Assembly (NCBI GenBank): GCA_030151105.1
Contig: JASLEN010000404.1
Span: forward strand, 1 to 8,245
Origin: Dysgonomonas sp.
Lineage (GTDB): Bacteria > Bacteroidota > Bacteroidia > Bacteroidales > Dysgonomonadaceae
DNA: 8,245 bases
Direction: 5' to 3'
The notes beneath the pieces are model-generated. The model was not told the origin of the DNA, ran no database searches, and was given only the letters and a program-made list of their open reading frames with translations. Position numbers and translations under genes: made by a program. This document shows positions 1 to 6,119 of the stretch, piece after piece (the stretch's first letter is position 1; the number at the start of each line of letters is the position of its first letter).

Positions 1-1351
1 CCTTACTATAAAGTGCCATCACAGCTTGCTGCTTCTCAGTTGCTTGATCTTTGGAGAACTTAGCGCTAATTTCCTCCACCTGAGGACGAAGTACACGCAT
101 CTTAGCTGATGACATGAACGACTTATAGGTCAATGGAGAAATAATCAACTTAACAATAATCGTCAACAATAGAATAATAATTCCCATCGAGAACAGACCT
201 GTCCCTTGCAAGAAGTCGAAAACTGGGATTACAAAATATTTGCTAATCACACGGAAAATAGCCCAACCAAGTGGAACCAACTCGTCGAAGTTTAGTTGAT
301 CTCCTTGAGCCACATTTTCGTCATAACTCTTAAGGTGACTATATCCTAATGGACCAAAATAGAACTTCATTCCAGCATGCATCACATTTCTTTCTGCATC
401 TATCTTTGCAGGAATATATGCTTTAGCATCATAAGTTTTCAGATATCCATTTCCTTCTGTGATACGAGTTTCGAGCTGCAGATTCATAAATTGCTTGTCA
501 GCAACTAAAATAGAAGAAAAGAACTGATTTTTGAAAGCCAACCATTTTGTTGGTTCTGTTATCTCTTTTTTCTCATCTTTTCCTTCTGCCATTTCGTCCA
601 CTTCACCCGTTGTACGTTTGTAGCGGATACCAGAATATTGTTGTTCGTTTTTTGTACTTTTCTCTAGTTGACGCATTCTTTGTGCCCATTGCAGTTCGAA
701 GATACCTTCTGTATCACGTTGCAACACACCTTTCATGCCCACCATCTGGATGTCATACTTCACAAAGTAATCATCTTCTGAAAGTGTATAAATGAAGTCA
801 ATATATTGTTTTTCGCCATAAGTGTAACGCATTGTCACCTCATTCAAGGCTTTGCTATACAATGGTTCGAAAGTCAATTTATCAGTTGTCAACACTTTTC
901 CTTGATGGTTGGTCAACACCAACGACAGCATGGCATCTTTGTCGAACAAATAAAGAGAGTCACCCTCAAATGTTTTATAGTCTTTTATCTGAGCACTAAT
1001 TATTTGACCACCCTTAGAAGATACCGTCAATGCAATTTTACTATTTTGAAGAAGAAAAGTCTCTTCTGCTTTTTTTGATTGCACAGCATTCAACGAATCG
1101 AAAGAAACACCTTCTACCTCTCCCTCTTTAGGAGCTGCAAAGAAGTCATCTTCTGCATTTTCGTTTTTTGCTGACGATTTAAAATCTGTTAGATTTGCCG
1201 ATTCTTCAAGGTTTAGGGCATAAGCTATCGAATCTCTTCGAGCCTGCTCTCGTTGTTTTGCGATTTCCTCTTCCGATGGTTTATTCAACACCATGAATCC
1301 GATAAGAACCGCAGCCATGAGAAGAAATCCAATAATTGTATTCTTGTCCAT
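1..1351 (-). CDS. yidC: Membrane protein insertase YidC, 3' end cut by the window edge
   Basis: The first 450 residues of YidC/Oxa1-type insertase are present; the C-terminal membrane segments lie beyond the left edge. YidC inserts and folds inner-membrane proteins, alone or with SecYEG. Visible in order: an N-terminal membrane anchor (about residues 4-22, starting MDKNTIIGFLL); a charged linker (24-95) rich in Glu, Lys and Asp; the large periplasmic beta domain typical of Gram-negative YidC (about 98-355); then the start of the conserved core, with a hydrophobic helix around 385-408 followed by SPLTYKSFMSSAKMR (405-419), the family signature. A lysine (K401) sits where E. coli has the groove arginine. 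The start is the first ATG of an open frame, with no Shine-Dalgarno sequence. It lies 58 bases downstream of pyrG on the same strand and is probably in its transcript. Identity is firm; the only limit is truncation. Confidence 0.96.
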   Translation of the reverse strand, partial: MDKNTIIGFLLMAAVLIGFMVLNKPSEEEIAKQREQARRDSIAYALNLEESANLTDFKSSAKNENAEDDFFAAPKEGEVEGVSFDSLNAVQSKKAEETFLLQNSKIALTVSSKGGQIISAQIKDYKTFEGDSLYLFDKDAMLSLVLTNHQGKVLTTDKLTFEPLYSKALNEVTMRYTYGEKQYIDFIYTLSEDDYFVKYDIQMVGMKGVLQRDTEGIFELQWAQRMRQLEKSTKNEQQYSGIRYKRTTGEVDEMAEGKDEKKEITEPTKWLAFKNQFFSSILVADKQFMNLQLETRITEGNGYLKTYDAKAYIPAKIDAERNVMHAGMKFYFGPLGYSHLKSYDENVAQGDQLNFDELVPLGWAIFRVISKYFVIPVFDFLQGTGLFSMGIIILLLTIIVKLIISPLTYKSFMSSAKMRVLRPQVEEISAKFSKDQATEKQQAVMALYSK

Positions 1352-1382
1352 TTATATTTTTAGGTTTTTATTTACTCTCTTC

Positions 1383-1403
1383 GATACCATTAATATAGGT
1401 ATC
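1383..1403 (-). repeat. Small hairpin in the pyrG-yidC gap
   Basis: GATACC and GGTATC form a perfect 6-bp stem with a 9-base AT-rich loop in the 58-base gap between the pyrG stop and the yidC start. On the transcribed (minus) strand it is followed by a purine-rich stretch and not by a U-run, so it does not look like an intrinsic terminator. It could affect mRNA processing or stability between the two genes, or simply be chance in AT-rich sequence. Confidence 0.35.
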
Positions 1404-1409
1404 AACTAT

Positions 1410-3020
1410 TTATTTTTTGTTTTCGACTACTGCTTTCACAAAACTCATGAACAAAGGGTTTGGCTCTAGCACAGTGCTATTGTATTCTGGGTGAAATTGA
1501 ACTCCCACATACCATTTTTTTCCTTCTATTTCTACAGCTTCCACTAACCCTGTATCAGGATTAGTACCTGTACATTTCATACCCGCAGTTTCAAATTGCT
1601 CAGTATAATCACTATTGAACTCGAAACGATGGCGATGACGCTCTTCGATTTCTGCTTTTCCATAAGCACTATACAACTGGGAACCTTTTCTCAATTCACA
1701 CTTATAAGCACCTAGACGCATACTTCCACCTACAGCCGTTACTGTTTTTTGGTCTTCCATTAGGTCTATAACCTTGTATGGAGTTTGAGAATTCATCTCT
1801 GTAGAGTTTGCATCCTCTAGTCCTAGAACGTTGCGAGCATACTCAATTACCAGACATTGCATTCCAAGACAGATTCCAAATGTTGGAATATCGTTCTCTC
1901 TTGCAAATTTGGCTGCCGAAAGTTTCCCTTCTATACCTCTTGGTCCAAAACCAGGAGCAATAACTATGCCATCCAATTTGCCAAGACGCTCTGCTACATT
2001 TTCGTCAGTCAGTTTGTCAGCATGGATAAAGCGAAGATCGAGTTGATGCTTGTTGTAAATAGCTGCTTGAAGCAACGATTCGTTGATAGATTTGTAAGCA
2101 TCTGGCAATTCTACGTATTTACCTACAAGTCCTATTTTAATTTTTTTAGTCGCATTTTTTTGCAAATCAAGGAAGGCTTGCCATGACGTAAGGTCTGGTT
2201 CTTTGCCTGCATCCATTCCAAATTTGCGTAGAATGGTTTCGTCCATTTTTTGCTCTTTCATCATCAACGGCACGTCGTAGATAGTAGGCACATCCACAGA
2301 TTGCACTACTCCATCCACTTCCACGTTACAGAACAATGCTACCTTGCGCAAGATTTCTTTGCTCAATGGATATTCTGTACGCAACACAAGCATATCTGGC
2401 TGAACTCCTTCGGATTGAAGAACTTTTACTGAATGCTGTGTAGGTTTCGTTTTAACTTCTTTGGCTGCCGAAATATATGGCACATAAGTTAAATGCACAC
2501 ATAGACAGTCTTTGCCAAGCTCCCAACGAAGCTGACGTACACTCTCGATGAATGGAAGTGACTCAATGTCTCCAATAGTTCCTCCAATTTCGGTGATTAC
2601 GAAGTCATATTTATATTTTGCTGAGCCCAACATTTTGATGTTGCGCTTTATTTCGTCTGTAATGTGAGGAACAACCTGAACTGTTTTTCCAAGAAAATCT
2701 CCTTTACGCTCCTTATTAATAACGTTTTGATAGATTCTTCCCGTCGTTATGTTGTTGTCCTTGTGAGTGGCTTGATTCAGGAATCGCTCATAGTGCCCAA
2801 GGTCTAGGTCTGCCTCGTGCCCATCTTCGGTTACGTAACACTCTCCATGTTCGTATGGATTAAGAGTTCCTGAGTCTATATTGATATATGGGTCTAGCTT
2901 TTGGATAGTTACTCGGTATCCTCTTGCTTGCAATAGTTTACCCAATGAGGATGCTATAATCCCCTTTCCTAGTGAGGAGATTACTCCTCCTGTTACAAAA
3001 ATGTACTTCGTATTTGCCAT
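1410..3020 (-). CDS. pyrG: CTP synthase (glutamine-hydrolysing), complete
   Basis: PyrG makes CTP from UTP, ATP and glutamine, the last step of de novo cytidine nucleotide synthesis in the cytoplasm. The 536 residues match the normal family length. The N-terminal amidoligase domain (about 1-270) starts KYIFVTGGVISSLGKG, containing the P-loop (11-20), and carries further family blocks such as LDPYINIDSGTLNP (42-55) and EIGGTIGDIES (144-154). The class I glutamine amidotransferase domain (about 295-536) has the nucleophile Cys384 in GICLGMQ and the His510/Glu512 pair in FHPE, so both halves look catalytically intact. The start ATG at 3020 gives the canonical N-terminus. A promoter-like element lies about 40 bases upstream, and yidC follows after 58 bases. 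The gene is divergent from the acyltransferase at 3225. I see no anomaly. Confidence 0.98.
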   Translation of the reverse strand: MANTKYIFVTGGVISSLGKGIIASSLGKLLQARGYRVTIQKLDPYINIDSGTLNPYEHGECYVTEDGHEADLDLGHYERFLNQATHKDNNITTGRIYQNVINKERKGDFLGKTVQVVPHITDEIKRNIKMLGSAKYKYDFVITEIGGTIGDIESLPFIESVRQLRWELGKDCLCVHLTYVPYISAAKEVKTKPTQHSVKVLQSEGVQPDMLVLRTEYPLSKEILRKVALFCNVEVDGVVQSVDVPTIYDVPLMMKEQKMDETILRKFGMDAGKEPDLTSWQAFLDLQKNATKKIKIGLVGKYVELPDAYKSINESLLQAAIYNKHQLDLRFIHADKLTDENVAERLGKLDGIVIAPGFGPRGIEGKLSAAKFARENDIPTFGICLGMQCLVIEYARNVLGLEDANSTEMNSQTPYKVIDLMEDQKTVTAVGGSMRLGAYKCELRKGSQLYSAYGKAEIEERHRHRFEFNSDYTEQFETAGMKCTGTNPDTGLVEAVEIEGKKWYVGVQFHPEYNSTVLEPNPLFMSFVKAVVENKK

Positions 3021-3058
3021 TTGATAAATTCACTTATACTTATATACGTAAGAAAGCA

Positions 3059-3066
3059 CAAAAGTA
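3059..3066 (-). promoter_or_regulatory. Bacteroidetes-type -7 box for pyrG-yidC
   Basis: Read on the minus strand this is TACTTTTG, an exact match to the Bacteroidetes -7 consensus TAnnTTTG. It lies about 39 bases upstream of the pyrG ATG, which implies a leader of about 30 bases. I could not find a convincing -33 TTTG/TTG element at the expected distance; that region is an A/T run and a pyrimidine-rich stretch. Position and match support it as the pyrG promoter, but no transcription start is demonstrated. Confidence 0.6.
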
Positions 3067-3104
3067 TAAAAAAAAGTGGGTAAGAGGTAATTTTTTGGAA
3101 ACAT

Positions 3105-3121
3105 AAAAGATTTAATCTTTT
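3105..3121. repeat. Inverted repeat in the pyrG / acyltransferase divergent gap
   Basis: AAAAGAT and ATCTTTT form a perfect 7-bp inverted repeat around TTA, in the 204-base gap between the divergent pyrG and acyltransferase starts. It lies about 40 bases upstream of the pyrG -7 box. It could be a regulator site, but low-complexity A/T arms of this length can arise by chance. The rest of the gap is AT-rich; no exact plus-strand TAnnTTTG was found for the acyltransferase, only versions with one extra base (ending at about 3165 and 3184). Confidence 0.3.
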
Positions 3122-3224
3122 GAAAAAGATGAGATAGTAAATAATCTATTGCTGTATAAAGTTTGCTATAAATTCTATTCTTTGCTTTTTTATACCTTAT
3201 TTTACGCCCTTAAACTTTAAATTC

Positions 3225-4376
3225 ATGCCAACTAAAAGAATCTCTAGAGCTGCTTATGCAGACACCAAACCCCACTACAACGTACTGAATGGGCTACGTG
3301 GAGTAGCTGCAATTGTAGTAGTATGTTTTCACATTTTCGAGGCTTTTGCCACTAGTCATCTCGACCAAAGGATAAATCATGGTTATTTGGCTGTCGATTT
3401 TTTCTTCATCCTCTCTGGTTTTGTAATTGGCTATGCCTACGACGACAGATGGGAAACGATGAGCAAACGCAATTTCTTCTTGCGCCGTATTATTAGACTA
3501 CATCCCATGGTGGTGATGGGTGCTCTGATAGGTGCTGTACTATTTTATACACAAGGATGTGAGTTTTGGGATGTTTCTCAAATTACAATATTGGCTTTGT
3601 TAGGAGCTACAATACTTAATGCCTTATTATTACCAGCAACTCCCTCGATGGAAGTGAGGGGTGTGGGCGAAATGTTTCCACTCAATGGACCAAGTTGGTC
3701 ACTATTTTTCGAATATATAGCTAATATCCTTTACGCCTTCATTCTCTGCAAGCTATCGACCAGAGTGTTGGCAGTAGTGGTAGCCGTTACGGCAATTGGC
3801 TTGGCAACGTATTCCATAGCTGGACCATTGGGCGATATTTGCGTTGGATTCTCATTGACAGGAATGGAATTTACAGGAGGGTCGCTGCGACTACTATTCT
3901 CATTTTCGGCAGGATTGCTACTTTCTCGCATATTTAAGCCTATAAAAATAAATGGTGCATTCTGGATATGTGGCGCTATTCTGGTTGTTCTATTAGCTGC
4001 GCCACGACTAGGAGGAGCTGATCACTTGTGGATGAACGGAGTATATGACTTTGTATGTTGTGCCGTTTTCTTCCCACTATTGGTGTTTTTAGGAGCATCG
4101 GAGAAGAAGATTAAAAAACATACAGAGAAAGTTTGTAAGTTTTTGGGAGATCTTTCGTATCCATTATATATGGTACATTATCCATTCATCTATCTTTATT
4201 TTGCGTGGGTTAAGAATAATGAATTGACTTTCGAAGATTCTATCTGGGGAGCTGTAGGCGTTATGGCAGCAAGCCTTGCGTTGGCTTATGTATGTCTTAA
4301 GTTTTATGACATTCCTGTGAGAAAATATTTAACAAATCGCTTCCTTAAGCCTAAAAAAGATTCTACTCAGAAGTAA
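3225..4376 (+). CDS. Acyltransferase family 3 (OafA/YrhL-like) integral membrane protein
   Basis: This is a 383-residue polytopic inner-membrane protein of the acyltransferase 3 family, whose members O-acylate (usually acetylate) cell-surface glycans, lipid-linked sugars or small molecules using acyl-CoA. Family blocks seen in order: NGLRGVAAIVVVCFHIF (22-38) with the conserved Arg25 and His36; YLAVDFFFILSGFVIGY (54-70); FFLRRIIRLHP (84-94); the PSWSLFFEY block (156-164); and LSYPLYMVHYPF (310-321). About ten hydrophobic helices span the protein and the C-terminus is a short basic tail. The length is normal for the membrane domain alone; there is no SGNH esterase-like domain fused at the C-terminus. 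It is transcribed alone, divergent from pyrG, and ends just before a terminator. No glycan-synthesis genes are adjacent, so the acceptor cannot be inferred. The family call is firm; the substrate is unknown. Confidence 0.92.
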   Translation: MPTKRISRAAYADTKPHYNVLNGLRGVAAIVVVCFHIFEAFATSHLDQRINHGYLAVDFFFILSGFVIGYAYDDRWETMSKRNFFLRRIIRLHPMVVMGALIGAVLFYTQGCEFWDVSQITILALLGATILNALLLPATPSMEVRGVGEMFPLNGPSWSLFFEYIANILYAFILCKLSTRVLAVVVAVTAIGLATYSIAGPLGDICVGFSLTGMEFTGGSLRLLFSFSAGLLLSRIFKPIKINGAFWICGAILVVLLAAPRLGGADHLWMNGVYDFVCCAVFFPLLVFLGASEKKIKKHTEKVCKFLGDLSYPLYMVHYPFIYLYFAWVKNNELTFEDSIWGAVGVMAASLALAYVCLKFYDIPVRKYLTNRFLKPKKDSTQK

Positions 4377-4413
4377 AATCTACATAAAGTAAAAAGAATA
4401 CAGAAACAGAAGA

Positions 4414-4458
4414 GTGTATCCTGATAGTCTTCTAATATTAGGATACACCTTGCTTTTT
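4414..4458 (+). terminator. Intrinsic terminator of the acyltransferase gene
   Basis: GTGTATCCT (4414-4422) pairs perfectly with AGGATACAC (4440-4448). The stem extends inward by four more pairs including one G-T, leaving a 9-base loop. A T-rich tail follows (five Ts at 4454-4458). It starts 38 bases after the acyltransferase stop codon and separates that gene from the TetR gene. Confidence 0.8.
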
Positions 4459-4513
4459 GCAAGTTTCTTTTATTCGTTAACAATTGTTGTTATTCAAATT
4501 AGACTTATTACTT

Positions 4514-4531
4514 TATAGCATCTTTGCTATA
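4514..4531. promoter_or_regulatory. Candidate TetR-family operator: 18-base perfect inverted repeat
   Basis: TATAGCA-TCTT-TGCTATA is a perfect inverted repeat with 7-base arms and a 4-base spacer, 57 bases upstream of the TetR-family start codon. Its right arm overlaps the promoter-like TATATTTG at 4528-4535. TetR-family repressors generally bind as dimers to palindromes of about this size over their own promoters, so this is the best self-regulation site in the gap. A single half-site ATAGCA recurs in the fabG leader at 5241-5246. Binding is inferred. Confidence 0.5.
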
Positions 4532-4546
4532 TTTGTATTAAATTTG
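4528..4546 (+). promoter_or_regulatory. Two overlapping-register -7 boxes upstream of the TetR gene
   Basis: TATATTTG (4528-4535) and TAAATTTG (4539-4546) both match the Bacteroidetes -7 consensus TAnnTTTG exactly. They lie 53 and 42 bases before the TetR ATG. I could not see a clear -33 TTTG at the right distance from either, so which is used is open. Just downstream, GCACA (4546-4550) and TGTGC (4564-4568) form a looser inverted repeat over the expected transcription start. Confidence 0.5.
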
Positions 4547-4588
4547 CACACAAACATAACATATGTGCAGAAGTAAGTTATAGAGACA

Positions 4589-5179
4589 ATGACAGTCAAC
4601 AAAACCAAGAGTACCCTTATAGATGTTGCTAGACAGCTATTTGCGAAGTTGGGCGTGGAAAATACTACCATGAACGACATTGCTGTGGCATCTCACAAGG
4701 GGAGAAGGACGTTGTACACCTATTTCAATAGCAAGAACGAGGTATATGAAGCTGTGCTAGAAGCAGAGCTTCAGAAAATGTATCTTGCCTTGCAGAATGT
4801 GGCAAACCGCAAAATGCCTGCTAACGAAAAACTGATGCTCTTCCTATACACTAGATTTGACACCATAAAAGCTGTGGTGGCAAGAAATGGCACGCTGAAG
4901 GCTGACTTCTTTCGTGACATTTGGCGAGTGCAATATGCTCGAAAATCTTTTGACAGAAAAGAGATACAAATGCTGACCAAAATATTGGACGATGGTGTGG
5001 CAGAGGGAATATTTGAAATGCCAAATACTAAGGTCACCGCCGAGGTGCTTCACCATGCTTTCAGAGGATTGGAAGTTCCATATATTAGAGGGCAAATAAA
5101 TCCTCAAAACAGAGCAGAGGACTCTAATAGAGAGAACATTATGCACTTAATATTTGACGGAATAAAAAAGAAAGAATAA
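4589..5179 (+). CDS. TetR/AcrR-family transcriptional regulator
   Basis: A 196-residue protein of normal TetR-family length. The N-terminal DNA-binding domain is clear: helix 1 IDVARQLFAKLGVENTTMND (11-30), then the helix-turn-helix IAVASHKGRRTLYTYFNSKNEVYEAVLE (31-58), with the family hallmark of a tyrosine-rich recognition helix ending in YFNSK. The remaining ~135 residues form the variable ligand-binding and dimerisation part and do not identify a ligand. It is followed 103 bases later by fabG on the same strand with no terminator between, so FabG or a fatty-acid pathway intermediate is the likeliest regulatory link. Upstream it has -7 promoter matches and an 18-base inverted repeat, consistent with self-repression. 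The start ATG at 4589 gives a compact N-terminus. Family is firm; the regulated genes and ligand are inferred. Confidence 0.93.
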   Translation: MTVNKTKSTLIDVARQLFAKLGVENTTMNDIAVASHKGRRTLYTYFNSKNEVYEAVLEAELQKMYLALQNVANRKMPANEKLMLFLYTRFDTIKAVVARNGTLKADFFRDIWRVQYARKSFDRKEIQMLTKILDDGVAEGIFEMPNTKVTAEVLHHAFRGLEVPYIRGQINPQNRAEDSNRENIMHLIFDGIKKKE

Positions 5180-5216
5180 ATTTAGACTTTATATAATTAA
5201 CCAAATAATTTTAAAA

Positions 5217-5244
5217 CTATCTACCATCAAAAAAAGAGAGATAG
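5217..5244 (+). repeat. Hairpin in the fabG leader
   Basis: CTATCT and AGATAG form a 6-bp stem with a 16-base A-rich loop inside the 103-base gap between the TetR gene and fabG. No T-run follows, so it is not a terminator. The gap also holds the half-site ATAGCA (5241-5246) shared with the candidate TetR operator, and TTAGACTT (5182-5189), an octamer also present upstream of the TetR gene at 4499-4506. I found no exact TAnnTTTG here; the nearest is TAATTTTA. fabG may therefore rely partly on read-through from the TetR promoter. Confidence 0.3.
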
Positions 5245-5282
5245 CAGAAAAATAAAATCAATATTTACTAAAAAGATAAAAT

Positions 5283-6029
5283 ATGAAATTACTAGAAGGT
5301 AAGACAGCAATTATTACTGGTGCAGCTCGTGGTATTGGTAAAGCAATAGCAATGAGATTTGCACAAGAAGGTGCAAACATTGCATTCACAGACTTGAAGA
5401 TAGACGACAACGCTAAAGCTACTGAGGCAGAATTGGCTGCTTTTGGGGTGAAAGCAAAAGGATATGCATCTAATGCTGCTAACTTTGAAGATACTCATAA
5501 GGTAGTAGATGAAATTCTTAAAGATTTTGGAAGCATCGACGTATTGGTAAACAATGCTGGTATCACTCGTGATGGTTTGATGATGCGTATGACTGAAGAC
5601 CAATGGGATTCGGTAATCAACATCAACCTGAAATCTGCTTTCAACTTCATCCACGCTTGTACACCAATAATGATGAAACAACGTGCTGGAAGCATCATCA
5701 ACATGAGTTCGGTGGTAGGTATTTCTGGTAATGCTGGACAAACAAACTACTCTGCATCTAAAGCTGGTATGATTGGTCTTGCTAAATCTATTGCAAAAGA
5801 AGTAGGATCAAGAGGCATCCGTGCTAACTGTATCAACCCAGGATTCATCATTACTGACATGACAGGTGTACTTCCTGATGATGTAAAAAAACAATGGGAA
5901 TCTCAAATTCCTCTTCGTCGTGGTGGTACTCCAGAGGATGTGGCAAACGTAGCATTGTTCCTTGCATCAGATCTTTCATCATACGTAAGCGGACAAGTAA
6001 TCCCTGTGTGCGGTGGAATGAATATGTAA
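5283..6029 (+). CDS. fabG: 3-oxoacyl-[acyl-carrier-protein] reductase
   Basis: FabG reduces 3-oxoacyl-ACP to 3-hydroxyacyl-ACP with NADPH in the type II fatty-acid elongation cycle in the cytoplasm. The 248 residues match the family. Classical short-chain dehydrogenase features are all present: TGAARGIG nucleotide-binding loop (12-19), NNAG (90-93), and the active-site set Asn115, Ser143, Tyr156 and Lys160 in the YxxxK motif (YSASK). INPGFIITDM (184-193) and the GGxPEDVANVALFLASD block (214-230) are strongly FabG-like, as is the ending SGQVIPVCGGM. It is followed at 23 bases by a strong terminator and preceded by a TetR-family gene. No acpP, fabD or fabF is adjacent, so it stands outside a fab cluster. 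Many short-chain dehydrogenases resemble FabG, but the length and motifs make this the best call. Confidence 0.92.
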   Translation: MKLLEGKTAIITGAARGIGKAIAMRFAQEGANIAFTDLKIDDNAKATEAELAAFGVKAKGYASNAANFEDTHKVVDEILKDFGSIDVLVNNAGITRDGLMMRMTEDQWDSVININLKSAFNFIHACTPIMMKQRAGSIINMSSVVGISGNAGQTNYSASKAGMIGLAKSIAKEVGSRGIRANCINPGFIITDMTGVLPDDVKKQWESQIPLRRGGTPEDVANVALFLASDLSSYVSGQVIPVCGGMNM

Positions 6030-6051
6030 TTCGTACTTTCACAAATAGAAG

Positions 6052-6079
6052 AAACTCCTCAGCAATGAGGAGTTTTTTT
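6052..6079 (+). terminator. Intrinsic terminator of fabG with GCAA tetraloop
   Basis: AAACTCCTCA (6052-6061) pairs perfectly with TGAGGAGTTT (6066-6075) around a GCAA loop, a stabilising GNRA tetraloop. The stem leads into seven consecutive Ts (6073-6079). It lies 23 bases after the fabG stop and 41 bases before the next start codon. Confidence 0.93.
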
Positions 6080-6119
6080 ACACCTTATATTCTACATAAC
6101 CTTATAACAAAGAAGACAG

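Noticed and set aside
547..1078. Two plus-strand open frames opposite yidC
   Set aside because: They lie entirely antisense to yidC, whose protein sequence is clearly conserved; the translations look like complement artefacts.
3155..3184. Promoter-like TA...TTTG sequences upstream of the acyltransferase
   Set aside because: Both have three bases instead of two between TA and TTTG and no -33 element at the right distance, so they are not called as promoters.
5292..5741. 149-codon minus-strand open frame within fabG
   Set aside because: It is antisense to the catalytic core of fabG and rich in Ser, Cys and His, typical of shadow frames.
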